NCBI GenBank assembly: GCA_028139285.1 | Contig: JAOINI010000004.1 | Coordinates: 1-64,000, forward strand | Source of the DNA: Candidatus Pelagibacter sp. | GTDB lineage: Bacteria > Pseudomonadota > Alphaproteobacteria > Pelagibacterales > Pelagibacteraceae | Direction: 5' to 3' | Length of the DNA: 64,000 bases | Part shown: positions 26,370 to 33,249 of the stretch, in pieces | Position numbering within the stretch: position 1 is the first letter of the stretch | Layout: every line of letters starts with the position of its first letter | Translations under genes and position numbers: made by a program | The notes under the pieces: generated by a model | What the model saw: only the letters and a program-made list of their open reading frames with translations | Databases searched by the model: none | What the model was told of the DNA's origin: nothing

Positions 26370-26458
26370 AATTAATATTTGTAAACTAGTATAAGAAACT
26401 CATTACATAATCGTTGTTATTTAGTAACTTTGATAGTAATAAGTATTGTGTTTGTAAT

Positions 26459-26548
26459 GGAGAGGTGGCTGAGCGGTTGAAAGCACTGGTCTTGAAAACC
26501 AGCAACGGGGCAACTCGTTCGTGGGTTCGAATCCCACCCTCTCCGCCA
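26459..26548 (+). tRNA. tRNA-Ser (anticodon TGA)
   Basis: A 90-nt tRNA with acceptor GGAGAGG/CCTCTCC, discriminator G and encoded CCA. Anticodon stem CTGGT/ACCAG encloses CTTGAAA (TGA). The long variable arm CAACGGGGCAACTCGTTC is typical of serine tRNAs. The next base is already the last base of the opposing sdhE gene. Confidence 0.96.
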
Positions 26549-26806
26549 TTATACTTTAAATTTCTTGAAAATTTCAGATATTTTATTTTTATCTATCTCA
26601 TTTTTAACTTTATCAAAATTATAAAAATTATAGATAACTTCATCTTCGAATTCTAAAAATCTTTCTAATTGTCTAAGTTGTTCATCATTAAAAGAATTGA
26701 GGTATTTTTTAACAAATTTTGTCAATAAAATATCCATTTCTTTAGTACCTCTATAAGAAGCTCTGTATAAAAGTTTTTTTTTAAATATTTCTAATTCTTC
26801 AGACAT
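26549..26806 (-). CDS. sdhE: FAD assembly factor SdhE (DUF339 family)
   Basis: An 85-residue helical protein with the diagnostic RGTKEMD (19-25), the RGxxE face that contacts SdhA, and the conserved FLEFEDEVIYNF. It helps attach FAD covalently to succinate dehydrogenase. The gene ends directly at the tRNA-Ser 3' end with no gap and is divergent from recG with 23 bp between starts. Confidence 0.92.
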   Translation of the reverse strand: MSEELEIFKKKLLYRASYRGTKEMDILLTKFVKKYLNSFNDEQLRQLERFLEFEDEVIYNFYNFDKVKNEIDKNKISEIFKKFKV

Positions 26807-26829
26807 AAAAATATAATATATATTATTTA

Positions 26830-28881
26830 ATGGGTTTTCTCAAAAAAGAAATAATTTTTGAAGATATTACAAAATTAAAAGGTGTAGGATCAGTTTTATC
26901 AAAATATTTAAAGAAAAAAAGAATTGAGAAAATAAAAGATATAATTTTTAACTTACCATATGCTGAAACAGATAGATCCAAACTTTCAAAATTAAATGAA
27001 TTAGAAATTGGAAAAATTCAATCAATAAAAGTTTTAGTTAAAAAATTAAATTTTCCTAGAATTAGGAATCTGCCTAATAAAGTTTTTTGTGAAGATGAAA
27101 CTGGTGAAATTGAAATAGTTTACTTTAATAGTCGTGAAGGATACTTAAGAAAATTATTCCCTGTAAATAAATGGGTTGTAATTAGTGGTAAAATAAATTT
27201 TTTTAAAAAGAAATATCAAATGACCAATCCAGACTATGTAACTAATTTAGAAAATCAAGATTATGTCATCAAAAATATACCTAAATATAATTTAACAAAA
27301 GGTATCAATGAAAAAAAGTACAGATCAATAAGCGAACAAGTAATTAAAAACTTGCCTTTAGTCAATGAATGGTTAGATGATTTTTTTCTTAAAAAAAATA
27401 AATTATTAAATTGGAACGAAAGTATAAAAAAATTACATGCAACAAATGATGCAAAAAATATTAAATCAAGAAGTTATCGAAGAATAGCATTCGATGAAAT
27501 TTGTGCAAACTTGTTAAGTTTGTCTGAAAATAGAAAAAGAATCAAAAAAGAAAAGATACCTAAAATCTTTAAAAACACTTTCTCGAGTAAGATTTTAAAA
27601 GAGCTTCCATTTAAACTTACAAAAAGCCAAGTAAAAGCATTAAGTGAAATAAATTTAGATTTAAAAGATCCTAAGAGAATGTTTAGAATTCTACAAGGAG
27701 ATGTTGGGTCTGGCAAAACAATAGTATCTTTTTTAACAATAGCTAATGTCATAGAAAGCAATTATCAGTGTGCACTCATGTCACCTACCGAGATATTATC
27801 TTTACAACATTTTCATTTAGCTAAAAAACTTTTTAAAAATGTAAATATAAGAATAGAGTTTCTAACCGGGAAAACAACTTATTCAAAAAGAAAAGAAATT
27901 TTAAAGGACTTAGCAGAAGGGAAGATAAATTTTTTAATAGGGACCCATTCTTTGTTTCAAAAAAAAATTCAATTTAAAAATTTAGGTTATGTAATAATTG
28001 ATGAACAACATAAATTTGGGGTGAAACAAAGATCTGATCTTGCAAAAAAAGGAGGTAAAAATTGTGATTTATTATTGATGTCTGCTACACCTATTCCTAG
28101 GACTATGATGATGTCATTGTATGGCGATATGGATATTTCTAAAATTATTGAAAAACCTTCAATTAGAAAAACAATTTTAACACTATCTAAACCAGAAAAA
28201 AAAATTAACGAGTTATGGCCATTTATAAAGAAAAATATTAAACAACAAAATCAAATTTTTTGGGTTTGTCCCTTAATTAATGAGTCACAATTTTTAGATT
28301 ATTCATCTGCTAAAAAAAGATTTGACTTAATTAGTAAACACTTTCCTAATGAAACTGGTTTAATCCACGGAAGTTTAGATAAAGAAGAAAGAGAGAAAGT
28401 ACTTAAAAAATTTTTAAAAAAAGAAATTCATATTCTTGTATCAACAACAGTTATTGAAGTTGGTATAGATTTTCCTGATGCCAACCTAATTATAATTGAG
28501 AATGCTAATAAGTTTGGTCTTGCGCAACTTCATCAATTACGTGGTAGAGTTGGTCGAGGGGCTGAACAAGGTATTTGTGTTCTTTTATATAAGGAATCTT
28601 TAAGTAAAAATTCTATTAAGAGATTAAAAATTTTGAAAAAAACAGACGATGGATTTTATATTTCAGAAGAAGATCTTAAATTAAGAGGATTCGGTGACTT
28701 GATAGGATATCAACAAAGTGGACTAAAGAACTTTAGATTTGCTGACCCTTTAATTCATGAAGACTTATTTGAGTTAGCAGAGTCACATATTAAAAATATA
28801 GAGAGTAGTGAAATAGAAAAATACAACTTTTTGTTAAAATTATTTGATAAAGCAGAAATAATAAATGTGAATAATATTTAG
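26830..28881 (+). CDS. recG: ATP-dependent DNA helicase RecG
   Basis: A 683-residue superfamily 2 helicase that remodels stalled forks and Holliday junctions. It has an N-terminal wedge/OB domain (about 60-150), Walker A GDVGSGKT near 290-297, DEQH at 391-394, SATPIPRT, and the late motif LRGRVGRGAEQG. The length is near the family norm. The 3' end overlaps the opposing DUF502 gene by 4 bp. Confidence 0.96.
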   Translation: MGFLKKEIIFEDITKLKGVGSVLSKYLKKKRIEKIKDIIFNLPYAETDRSKLSKLNELEIGKIQSIKVLVKKLNFPRIRNLPNKVFCEDETGEIEIVYFNSREGYLRKLFPVNKWVVISGKINFFKKKYQMTNPDYVTNLENQDYVIKNIPKYNLTKGINEKKYRSISEQVIKNLPLVNEWLDDFFLKKNKLLNWNESIKKLHATNDAKNIKSRSYRRIAFDEICANLLSLSENRKRIKKEKIPKIFKNTFSSKILKELPFKLTKSQVKALSEINLDLKDPKRMFRILQGDVGSGKTIVSFLTIANVIESNYQCALMSPTEILSLQHFHLAKKLFKNVNIRIEFLTGKTTYSKRKEILKDLAEGKINFLIGTHSLFQKKIQFKNLGYVIIDEQHKFGVKQRSDLAKKGGKNCDLLLMSATPIPRTMMMSLYGDMDISKIIEKPSIRKTILTLSKPEKKINELWPFIKKNIKQQNQIFWVCPLINESQFLDYSSAKKRFDLISKHFPNETGLIHGSLDKEEREKVLKKFLKKEIHILVSTTVIEVGIDFPDANLIIIENANKFGLAQLHQLRGRVGRGAEQGICVLLYKESLSKNSIKRLKILKKTDDGFYISEEDLKLRGFGDLIGYQQSGLKNFRFADPLIHEDLFELAESHIKNIESSEIEKYNFLLKLFDKAEIINVNNI

Positions 28882-29492
28882 TTAATATTAGTTGTTCCCG
28901 CTGAAACTATAAATTTTGAAGCTTGTTCAAATGAAACATCTAAATAAATTAAATCTTTTTTAGGAACCATTAAAAGAAAACCACTAGTTGGATTAGGTGT
29001 AGTTGGTACAAATACATTTATTACATCTTCATTGATATTGTCTTTAATTAGACCTTGATTCTCTTTAGTTGCAAAACCAACAGCCCAAACACCTTTTCTT
29101 GGATACTCTAGTAAAACAACACTTTTTTCATTGTTATCTGTTTTAGTAAAACTTTCAGTCATTTGACCAATAGCAGAATAAATGGTTCTTAAAATTGGTA
29201 TCTTTTTAAGCACATTATTTATCAGCTCAAAAATTTTTTTTCCCAAAAAGGAAAGAGAAATCCAACCTATTAATGTTATAAAAAAAAGTGCAACTATAAT
29301 TTCTAGTCCCGGTATGTTGAATGGTAGATAATTATTTGGATTTAATTCTTTAGGTATAATTTTTCCAGAAATTCTTATAAAAAAAAGTGTCAAATACAGA
29401 GTGATGCCGATTGGTATCAGCACTACTACACCAGCTATAAAATTGTTTCTTATTCTTGAAAAAAACGATTTTTTGATATTATTTTTCTGCAT
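28878..29492 (-). CDS. DUF502 family membrane protein
   Basis: A 204-residue protein with two N-terminal membrane helices (about 14-40 and 60-85) and a soluble C-terminal domain. The blocks GVVVLIPIGITLYLT, IPILRTIYSAIGQM and VPTTPNPTSGFLLMVPKKDL are characteristic of DUF502, which is common in bacteria and plant chloroplasts/Golgi (COV1-like) and has no settled bacterial function. It follows recG convergently. Confidence 0.9.
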   Translation of the reverse strand: MQKNNIKKSFFSRIRNNFIAGVVVLIPIGITLYLTLFFIRISGKIIPKELNPNNYLPFNIPGLEIIVALFFITLIGWISLSFLGKKIFELINNVLKKIPILRTIYSAIGQMTESFTKTDNNEKSVVLLEYPRKGVWAVGFATKENQGLIKDNINEDVINVFVPTTPNPTSGFLLMVPKKDLIYLDVSFEQASKFIVSAGTTNIN

Positions 29493-29569
29493 TTTAAGAA
29501 TAACTTGAATAAATAATAAATACTATAATCAATATAAAAATTGCAATTAATAATTTATTATTTAAAATC

Positions 29570-30415
29570 ATGAATCTCTATATGTATAACATAAACAGAA
29601 GAAAATTTCTTGGCTTATTTGGATGTGGCTGTTGCTCAATTATACTACCTTCTTGCACCACTGTACCAATTACTGATAGGAAACAATTAAGTATAATTTC
29701 AGAGACAAAGATTAATAGACAAGCAGCACTGGCTTATGAAAAATTTAAACAAAAAACAAAAATTATAACAACAGGTTCAAAATTTAAAGAAATTATAACT
29801 ATTGGAAAAAAGATGGAAAATGCAGTCAGTTCATTTTTTAGTAAACAAAATAAAGAAGATCCTACAACAAATTTTGAATGGGAATATGTTCTAGTAGATA
29901 ACGATAAAATTGTTAATGCATGGTGTATGCCAGGAGGAAAAATTGCAGTTTATACTGGATTGTTGAAAGTAACAAAAAATACAGACGCTTTATCAATAGT
30001 TATGGGTCATGAAATAGCGCATGCAGTTGCTCGTCATTCAATTGAAAGAGCAAGTCAAGCTATGACAGTAAATCTAGGCACAAGTATAGCTGACATCTTT
30101 CTAGGGGGAGCTATAAATAGAACACGAAATACTGTTGGAAGAAATACTGGCTTAGATATTTTTCAAATCGGTATTATGAATCCTTTCGGTAGAAAACAGG
30201 AGTCAGAAGCAGATTATTTAGGATTAATTTTTTCCTCACTTTCTGGTTTTGATATTCGAGAGTCCGTAGAATTGTGGAAGAGAATGTCTCAGAATAAAAA
30301 AGGTAAAGAAGTTCCGGTTTTTTTAAGCACACATCCCAGTAGTACAAAAAGAATAGAGAATTTAAAAGGTTGGATTGATGAAGTTATTATCAAATATCCA
30401 CCAATAAAAACTTAA
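29570..30415 (+). CDS. M48 family zinc metalloprotease, lipoprotein
   Basis: A 281-residue peptidase with zinc motif HEIAH (147-151) and the downstream ligand Glu in ESEADYLG (about 205). The N-terminus reads NRRKFLGLFG then a lipobox-like LPSC, so it combines a twin-arginine-like export motif with a lipidation Cys (about residue 29). Relatives (LoiP/YcaL/BepA type) survey outer-membrane proteins in the periplasm. An internal ATG at 29582 is an equally likely start. The stop lies 4 bp from the tRNA-Lys-derived repeat at 30420. Confidence 0.88.
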   Translation: MNLYMYNINRRKFLGLFGCGCCSIILPSCTTVPITDRKQLSIISETKINRQAALAYEKFKQKTKIITTGSKFKEIITIGKKMENAVSSFFSKQNKEDPTTNFEWEYVLVDNDKIVNAWCMPGGKIAVYTGLLKVTKNTDALSIVMGHEIAHAVARHSIERASQAMTVNLGTSIADIFLGGAINRTRNTVGRNTGLDIFQIGIMNPFGRKQESEADYLGLIFSSLSGFDIRESVELWKRMSQNKKGKEVPVFLSTHPSSTKRIENLKGWIDEVIIKYPPIKT

Positions 30416-30419
30416 TTAT

Positions 30420-30464
30420 TGGTGAGCCCTGATGGACTCGAACCATCGACACCCTCCTTAAAAG
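30420..30464 (-). repeat. Partial tRNA-Lys copy (3' 45 nt), candidate att site
   Basis: Identical over 45 bp to the 3' end of the intact tRNA-Lys, from the encoded CCA through the T arm and variable loop into the anticodon loop. Similarity stops abruptly at 30465. It lacks acceptor 5' strand, D arm and half the anticodon stem, so it is not a functional tRNA. Confidence 0.9.
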
Positions 30465-30496
30465 AACCAATCACAGGTTACTATTAGCTTTATATA

Positions 30497-30871
30497 TTAA
30501 TCAAAAAAAATTAATAAAATAAGCCCAACTATGAGAGTTACTGCAAAAATATAGAATTTACTTTTTGATGATAAATCTTCTTTACTTTCTTTATCAGCAG
30601 ATCCAGTTTCAAAGTATTTACTTTTAAGTATAAATTTAAATATAGCAAGACCAGTAATTATATAAGAGACCATAAAAAATATAAAAGGTAATGGGTTATT
30701 TAAAATTTTTAATGGACCAAAACAATTTTTACATATTCCTGTCTCGAAAGATAAATTATCGTGTAAAACCCAAAAACTTAAATAAGCAAAAAAGACAAAT
30801 AACCCTACCATTATAATTGAGGTAATAGTCCCATTCTTATCTTTTAAATCTATTCTATTATCTTTTTTCAT
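30497..30871 (-). CDS. Small three-helix membrane protein with CxxC, unknown function
   Basis: The ATG at 30871 gives 124 residues; a GTG further up at 30904 would add 11. Three hydrophobic helices lie at about 16-38, 62-84 and 106-124. A loop between the first two carries GICKNCFG, a CxxC pair that could bind metal or form a disulfide. I do not recognise the family. It is the only gene between the two tRNA-Lys repeats and is probably the cargo of the insertion. It could be co-transcribed with tRNA-Lys read-through. Confidence 0.55.
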   Translation of the reverse strand: MKKDNRIDLKDKNGTITSIIMVGLFVFFAYLSFWVLHDNLSFETGICKNCFGPLKILNNPLPFIFFMVSYIITGLAIFKFILKSKYFETGSADKESKEDLSSKSKFYIFAVTLIVGLILLIFFD

Positions 30872-30941
30872 CAATAGTCGTAATTCAGCACAAAAAGTGC
30901 ACACAATAATTTTAGCAAATTAGGGAGGTGTACACCACTTA

Positions 30942-30964
30942 AATAAGCGTTGTATATGCTTATT
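30942..30964 (-). terminator. Hairpin just downstream of tRNA-Lys
   Basis: AATAAGC (30942-30948) and GCTTATT (30958-30964) form a 7-bp stem with a 9-nt loop directly after the tRNA 3' end. There is no long T run, so termination would be weak. It could also be an element-borne repeat next to the attachment site. Confidence 0.4.
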
Positions 30965-30965
30965 G

Positions 30966-31041
30966 TGGTGAGCCCTGATGGACTCGAACCATCGACACCC
31001 TCCTTAAAAGGGAGGTGCTCTACCAACTGAGCTAAGGGCCC
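30966..31041 (-). tRNA. tRNA-Lys (anticodon TTT)
   Basis: A 76-nt cloverleaf on the reverse strand: acceptor GGGCCCT/AGGGCTC with one G-U pair, discriminator A and encoded CCA. The anticodon stem CCTCC/GGAGG region encloses CTTTTAA (TTT), and the D arm is AGCTCAGTTGGTAGAGC. Its 3' 45 nt are duplicated at 30420-30464. Confidence 0.96.
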
Positions 31042-31085
31042 TTAAAAAACATCTTTTATATACTAATTAAATAAATTTCAAATAA

Positions 31086-32201
31086 TTAATCAAAAAAATT
31101 TATGTATTTTTTGTAAAATTTGTGGAATGTACCACCTTTAATATTTTTTCTTATTTCCCGCATAAATTGCTGATAAAAATATACATTGTTGAGTGAAATT
31201 AACATAGAGGCTAACATTTCTTCTGCTCTTAACAAATGGTGTAAATAACTTTTAGAGTATTTATTTAGACATCTTATGTCGCACTCTGTATCCAAGGGTG
31301 ACTTATCATTCGCAAACTTAGAATTTCTAATATTTAATTTTCCTTTCCATGTAAAAGCTAAACCTGTTCTACCTGATCTTGTAGGCAAAACACAATCGAA
31401 CATATCTATGCCTTCTTTGACTGCTCCTAAAATGTCTGAAGGTGTTCCCACACCCATTATATATCTTGGTTTATCTTTAGGCAAAAAGTCCACTGTCTCA
31501 CTTAATATTTTAAACATGTCATTTTGATTTTCACCGACCGCTAAACCACCCATAGCATACCCATCAAATCCAATTTCTAATAATTTTTCAATACTTTCTT
31601 TTCTTAAATCTTTGAAAACTCCGCCCTGAACGATACCGAATAATGCTTTTGTTTTGTTATTTCCGAACTCAATTTTACACCTTTTAGCCCATTTTGTAGT
31701 AGTGGTGATTGCATTTGATAAAATTCTCTTGTCTTTAGTAAGTTTAGGACATTCATCTAAAACCATTATAATATCGGAATTAATTGCTTTTTGAACTTGA
31801 ATACTTTTCTCTGGACTTAAGATAATTTTTTTTCCATCTAAGTGAGATTTGAATATTGCTCCAATTTTAGGATCAATTTTATTAAATTTAGAAAGTGACA
31901 TTATTTGATATCCACCAGAGTCAGTTAAAATTGGCTTTTGCCAGTTCATAAAATTATGAAGTCCGTTAAACTTTTTTAAAACCTCAATCCCAGGTCTAAG
32001 CAACAAATGATAAGTATTACCCAATATAATATCTGTTTTAGTTTTTAAAATATCATCAACAAACAAACCCTTTACAGTTCCTTGAGTTCCAACAGGCATA
32101 AAAACGGGGGTTTCAATTATACCTCTTTTAGTTTTTACTAAACCAAGTCTTGCCTTGTCATCTTGAGCTACTAACTCAAAAGAAAATTGATCTTTTAACA
32201 T
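31086..32201 (-). CDS. tgt: Queuine tRNA-guanine transglycosylase with altered zinc site
   Basis: A 371-residue cytoplasmic enzyme that exchanges G34 for preQ1 in tRNAs with GUN anticodons. Core motifs are intact: VGTQGTVKG, ILTDSGGYQIMSLS with the catalytic Asp, GGLAVGE, and MFDCVLPTRSGRTG. The zinc region normally reads CxCxxC plus a His. Here it is CDIRCLNKYSK from Cys307, so two of the three Cys positions are Ile and Leu, and the later His is Asn (SLNNVYFY). The enzyme may hold its fold without zinc. The gene is 4 bp from the cyclophilin gene. Confidence 0.93.
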   Translation of the reverse strand: MLKDQFSFELVAQDDKARLGLVKTKRGIIETPVFMPVGTQGTVKGLFVDDILKTKTDIILGNTYHLLLRPGIEVLKKFNGLHNFMNWQKPILTDSGGYQIMSLSKFNKIDPKIGAIFKSHLDGKKIILSPEKSIQVQKAINSDIIMVLDECPKLTKDKRILSNAITTTTKWAKRCKIEFGNNKTKALFGIVQGGVFKDLRKESIEKLLEIGFDGYAMGGLAVGENQNDMFKILSETVDFLPKDKPRYIMGVGTPSDILGAVKEGIDMFDCVLPTRSGRTGLAFTWKGKLNIRNSKFANDKSPLDTECDIRCLNKYSKSYLHHLLRAEEMLASMLISLNNVYFYQQFMREIRKNIKGGTFHKFYKKYINFFD

Positions 32202-32205
32202 TTAT

Positions 32206-32760
32206 TTATTTTGATCTAATTGAAATTATTTTGTCTGGATTTTTTACAGCTCCAGAATTTGGGTCACCTTTTTTAATTTTATCTACAAATTCCATTCCTT
32301 TAATAACTTTTCCAAAAGCTGAGTATTGTCTATCTAAGTGTGGAGCTGAGTCAAAACAAATAAAAAATTGACTATTAGCACTATCAGGGTCGGCTGACCT
32401 TGCTGCAGATAAAACTCCTCTAACATGTGGAATATCGGAAAATTCTGACTTTAAATTTGGAAGCTCAGACCCTCCTGTTCCTGCTAATGATAAATTAAAA
32501 TCTGATGAAGAAGAATTCCCAAATTTCACATCCCCTGTTTGAGCCATAAATCCATCTATAACTCTATGAAAAACAACACCATCATATTTTTTACTATTTG
32601 ACAATTCTTTAAATCTTTTAACATGATTTGGTGCTTTATCTGGATAAAGTTCAATTTCTACTTCACCATAACTAAGTTTTAGGATCATAATCTCTTTTGC
32701 CATAACTTGATAATTTATTAAACTAAAACAAAATACAAATAAATAAATAAATTTTTTCAT
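32206..32760 (-). CDS. Peptidyl-prolyl cis-trans isomerase (cyclophilin), exported
   Basis: A 184-residue cyclophilin with a signal peptide (about 1-21), thus periplasmic. The active-site Arg is in FHRVIDGFMAQTGD (about 59-72). The substrate groove residues are in SANSQFFICFDSAPHLD, followed by YSAFGKVIKGMEFVDKI. It accelerates prolyl isomerisation in exported proteins. It overlaps coaD by 4 bp. Confidence 0.93.
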   Translation of the reverse strand: MKKFIYLFVFCFSLINYQVMAKEIMILKLSYGEVEIELYPDKAPNHVKRFKELSNSKKYDGVVFHRVIDGFMAQTGDVKFGNSSSSDFNLSLAGTGGSELPNLKSEFSDIPHVRGVLSAARSADPDSANSQFFICFDSAPHLDRQYSAFGKVIKGMEFVDKIKKGDPNSGAVKNPDKIISIRSK

Positions 32761-33248
32761 TGATATTTAGCTTTTAACATTTTAACAGCATATTTTGTGA
32801 CAAATCTATCAATTTCTCCACCAAGATTTGCAATTTCTTTTACAAAATTTGAGGAGATTATTTGATTTTCAACGTCTGACATCAGAAACATTGTTTCTAT
32901 TTTAGAATTTAGTTTTTTATTCATACCTGCGAGTTGAAATTCATACTCGAAATCAGATACAGCTCTTAAACCTCTTATAATCGCTGAGGCGTTGTATTTT
33001 TTACATAATTCAATCGTTAAATTGTCAAATGATATAACTTTAATTTTTTTTTTACTAAGTTTTAAATCTTTAAATAATGAGTGGTTGATAATATCAAGTC
33101 TTTCCTCGATAGAAAAAAAATAATTTTTATCTGTATTATCTGTTGTTGCAACAATAAGTCGATCAAAAATTTTGAGAGATTTTTTAATGACATCTATATG
33201 GCCATAAGTGATTGGGTCAAAAGTGCCAGGGTAGACTGCGGTCTTCAT
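32757..33248 (-). CDS. coaD: Phosphopantetheine adenylyltransferase
   Basis: A 163-residue enzyme of standard length for the fourth step of coenzyme A synthesis. Nucleotide-binding YPGTFDPITYGHIDVI (6-21) includes the GH pair of the cytidylyltransferase superfamily. IIRGLRAVSDFEYEFQ and the C-terminal ISSNFVKEIA are family-diagnostic. It is separated from gyrA by 1 bp, with the same strand and order as in many alphaproteobacteria. Confidence 0.95.
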   Translation of the reverse strand: MKTAVYPGTFDPITYGHIDVIKKSLKIFDRLIVATTDNTDKNYFFSIEERLDIINHSLFKDLKLSKKKIKVISFDNLTIELCKKYNASAIIRGLRAVSDFEYEFQLAGMNKKLNSKIETMFLMSDVENQIISSNFVKEIANLGGEIDRFVTKYAVKMLKAKYQ

Positions 33249-33249
33249 T

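Larger units (their letters stand above)
30420..31010. mobile_element. Putative minimal integrated element flanked by 45-bp tRNA-Lys direct repeats
   Basis: The 3' 45 nt of tRNA-Lys occur twice in direct orientation without mismatch, at 30420-30464 and 30966-31010, so 546 bp separate the copies. This is the layout left when a tyrosine recombinase inserts DNA at a tRNA 3' end and the incoming copy restores the tRNA. Removing the insertion would place the tRNA 4 bp from the M48 gene stop, matching the spacing seen elsewhere here. The cargo is one small membrane-protein gene and no integrase. Partial tandem duplication of the tRNA is the alternative. Confidence 0.65.

Noticed and set aside
30921..30938. 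GGGAGGTG-containing segment resembling the anticodon/D-arm part of tRNA-Lys as a further tRNA remnant
   Set aside because: Only eight contiguous bases match and the rest needs gaps; GGTGTACACC there is a simple palindrome. Not enough to call a third copy.
32425..32445. TATCGGAAAA within the cyclophilin gene as a second half-site for the recombinase
   Set aside because: It matches only one arm imperfectly, has no inverted partner and lies in conserved coding sequence.
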